Translations under genes and position numbers: made by a program
Assembly: GCA_021808105.1 (NCBI GenBank)
Contig: JAKBCC010000034.1
Coordinates: 1 to 33,126, forward strand
From: Planctomycetota bacterium
GTDB lineage: Bacteria; Planctomycetota; Phycisphaerae; WQYP01
Length of the DNA stretch: 33,126 nucleotides
Direction: 5' to 3'
Part shown: positions 31,992 to 33,126 of the stretch, in pieces
Layout: each line of letters opens with the position of its first letter
Position numbering within the stretch: the first letter of the stretch is position 1
Notes under the pieces: model-generated
What the model was told of the DNA's origin: nothing
Seen by the model: only the letters and a program-made list of their open reading frames with translations
The model's database searches: none

Positions 31992-32888
31992 ATGGACCGA
32001 ATCTTCAATAATCCTGGATCAAGCCCCCTCGGGTACTCCCATAGGTCCAATGTGAGCGTTGCAATGCAGCGGCGTACGGCCGGCTTTACCCTCGTGGAAC
32101 TGCTGGTGGTTATTTCCATTGTCACCGTGCTTGTCGCCCTGTTACTGCCCGCGCTGGCAAAAGCCAAAGGCATGGCGCAACAGATCGCATGCGGTTCAAA
32201 TATGCGACAACTGGCCATGGCCGGTTACATGTATGCGCAGGACAACCGGGGGATGGCGCCGCTGGCACAGCCCGAACCATTTGGGGGATATTGGGGACCA
32301 TTTTGGGAGCAGTTGATGCTGCCATACATCGTCCACAGGGTGCAGAATTTTGATCGCACCCTGGGAGGTTATCAGGGAACTAATCGCGTCATGGCTCTCT
32401 TTCCCCCCGTCTATGAGTGTCCCACTGTCAGCTCGGAACAATATAAGATAAACATCTGGGATGGAAATCCCGTCTATTATTGGCGCAGCTATCGCATTAA
32501 CGCGCTGGTGGCAGGATTGAACGGCAACACGGGCAAATGGGGGCCTCCGACCAAATTTTCAGATTTCAAGACCAACCCCAGCGACGTGGCCTGGATTATA
32601 GACAATGATGTGGGTTGGCCGTTCGGTTTTACCGAGGGCGGCTATACCCCGGATTGGACGGCCCTTACACCGATACACAATGTTCAATTAGGCCCTGATT
32701 TCCGGGCATCCGGATCTCCCTTTACCATTCCCGCCATGTACGGTGTAACCAATATCGCCTTCTGCGACGGACACGTGGCAGGCGTCAATGTCAGTGTTGA
32801 CCCCGCTACGATGGCTCATGAGATAGGCAACACCACGGGACCCGAACTGGAACTCCCCTGGTTCGGAATGATTCTGAATCCCAACTGA
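31992..32888 (+). CDS. Prepilin-type N-terminal cleavage/methylation protein
   Basis: This 298-residue protein starts at ATG 31992, preceded by AAGGTG; an internal ATG (32064) just before the processing site lacks a ribosome binding site. The type IV prepilin motif G-F-T-L-V-E-L-L-V-V-I-S-I-V-T-V-L-V-A-L (31-50) follows a basic R-R-T-A-G leader, so cleavage would leave Phe at the new N-terminus. A-K-A-K-G-M-A-Q-Q-I-A-C-G-S-N-M-R-Q-L and, near the end, N-I-A-F-C-D-G-H-V are the hallmarks of the large planctomycete family of pseudopilin-like surface proteins. Their function is unknown; they may be minor pseudopilins or adhesins. Confidence 0.85.
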   Translation: MDRIFNNPGSSPLGYSHRSNVSVAMQRRTAGFTLVELLVVISIVTVLVALLLPALAKAKGMAQQIACGSNMRQLAMAGYMYAQDNRGMAPLAQPEPFGGYWGPFWEQLMLPYIVHRVQNFDRTLGGYQGTNRVMALFPPVYECPTVSSEQYKINIWDGNPVYYWRSYRINALVAGLNGNTGKWGPPTKFSDFKTNPSDVAWIIDNDVGWPFGFTEGGYTPDWTALTPIHNVQLGPDFRASGSPFTIPAMYGVTNIAFCDGHVAGVNVSVDPATMAHEIGNTTGPELELPWFGMILNPN

Positions 32889-32890
32889 TG

Positions 32891-33126
32891 AAAAAAGGTG
32901 TCAGGTACCTTTTATGAAGGTGGCGTGTGCCGTACCCATGGTGACGGGGTGAGGGGCAGCGTGTTATCAGGTTGCGATTCTGCGGCTAACTCAACGCTGC
33001 CGCATTGAGCTAATTTTACGTGCCGTGATCCGCCGGGATAAAAAAAAGGTGTCAGGTACCTTTTATGAAGGTGGCGCGTGGCGTACCTGTTGTGACGAGG
33101 TGGAGGGCTGCGTGTTATCAGATTGC
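32891..33126 (+). repeat. Two direct copies of an 85-bp repeat with 151-bp period and a REP-like palindrome
   Basis: Copies at 32891-32975 and about 33042-33126 (window end) agree at about 88% of positions. Each starts with an A-run and AAAAGGTGTCAGGTACCTTTT-like bases, in which AAAAGGT and ACCTTTT can pair. Between them, 32990-33009 is the second copy of the palindrome seen at 28324-28343, in inverted orientation. The array starts two bases after the prepilin-like gene and continues beyond the window. Confidence 0.7.

Noticed and set aside
32891-33126. CRISPR array from the repeats at the window end
   Set aside because: Units are 85 bp, only about 88% alike and spaced by a palindrome-containing segment, which does not fit 25-40 bp repeats with unique spacers.

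Overview
The window looks like chromosomal DNA of a Planctomycetota bacterium, probably Phycisphaerae-like. The reasons are a single-chain SecDF of 1175 residues next to yajC and tgt, a short-leader prepilin-type protein with a late C-D-G-H-V motif, and a loose mixture of Shine-Dalgarno and apparently leaderless starts. This placement is an inference from gene content; there is no rRNA gene in the window.

Bases 1-8500 are an accessory island of toxin-antitoxin-like modules whose toxins share a nucleotidyltransferase fold. They are a DUF6932-like gene broken by one in-frame TGA with an intact XRE partner, an intact AbiEi/AbiEii-like pair, a truncated AbiEii gene, and an intact DUF6088-like/AbiEii pair on the minus strand. 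A DUF4143-type AAA ATPase sits among them. Three copies of one interspersed repeat (259-261 bp in full copies, one 5'-shortened) punctuate the modules, and two of them share a 119-bp identical segment.

Bases 8550-17300 carry metabolic genes: a SOUL-type haem-binding lipoprotein, a dabB-dabA inorganic-carbon uptake operon with a divergent NhaR-like LysR regulator, and a ferredoxin-type nitrite/sulfite reductase preceded by its own promoter and by an XRE-type regulator with a long palindrome in front of it. An intact insertion sequence (17347-18935, 8-bp target duplication AAATTAGA) follows. Its transposase lies in two frames joined at a hairpin-T5C5 site, the signature of RNA polymerase slippage. 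A LacI-family regulator comes next.

Bases 20150-33126 are mostly housekeeping: tgt, yajC, secDF, an SRPBCC protein, comB, trmB, an SGNH hydrolase, an ion channel, a peroxiredoxin-DsbA-like pair and a prepilin-like protein. The 400-bp stretch between comB and trmB holds a strong promoter, tandem 13-bp repeats, one intrinsic terminator and then a three-way-junction RNA ending in six T, which together look like a small RNA or an attenuated leader. Two MITE-like elements and a 151-bp-period REP-like repeat lie in the last 7 kb.

The best leads are the T5C5 slippage site, the trmB leader RNA, the repeat-punctuated toxin island and the recurring promoter arrangement in which a -10 box sits 6-8 bases before an ATG without Shine-Dalgarno.
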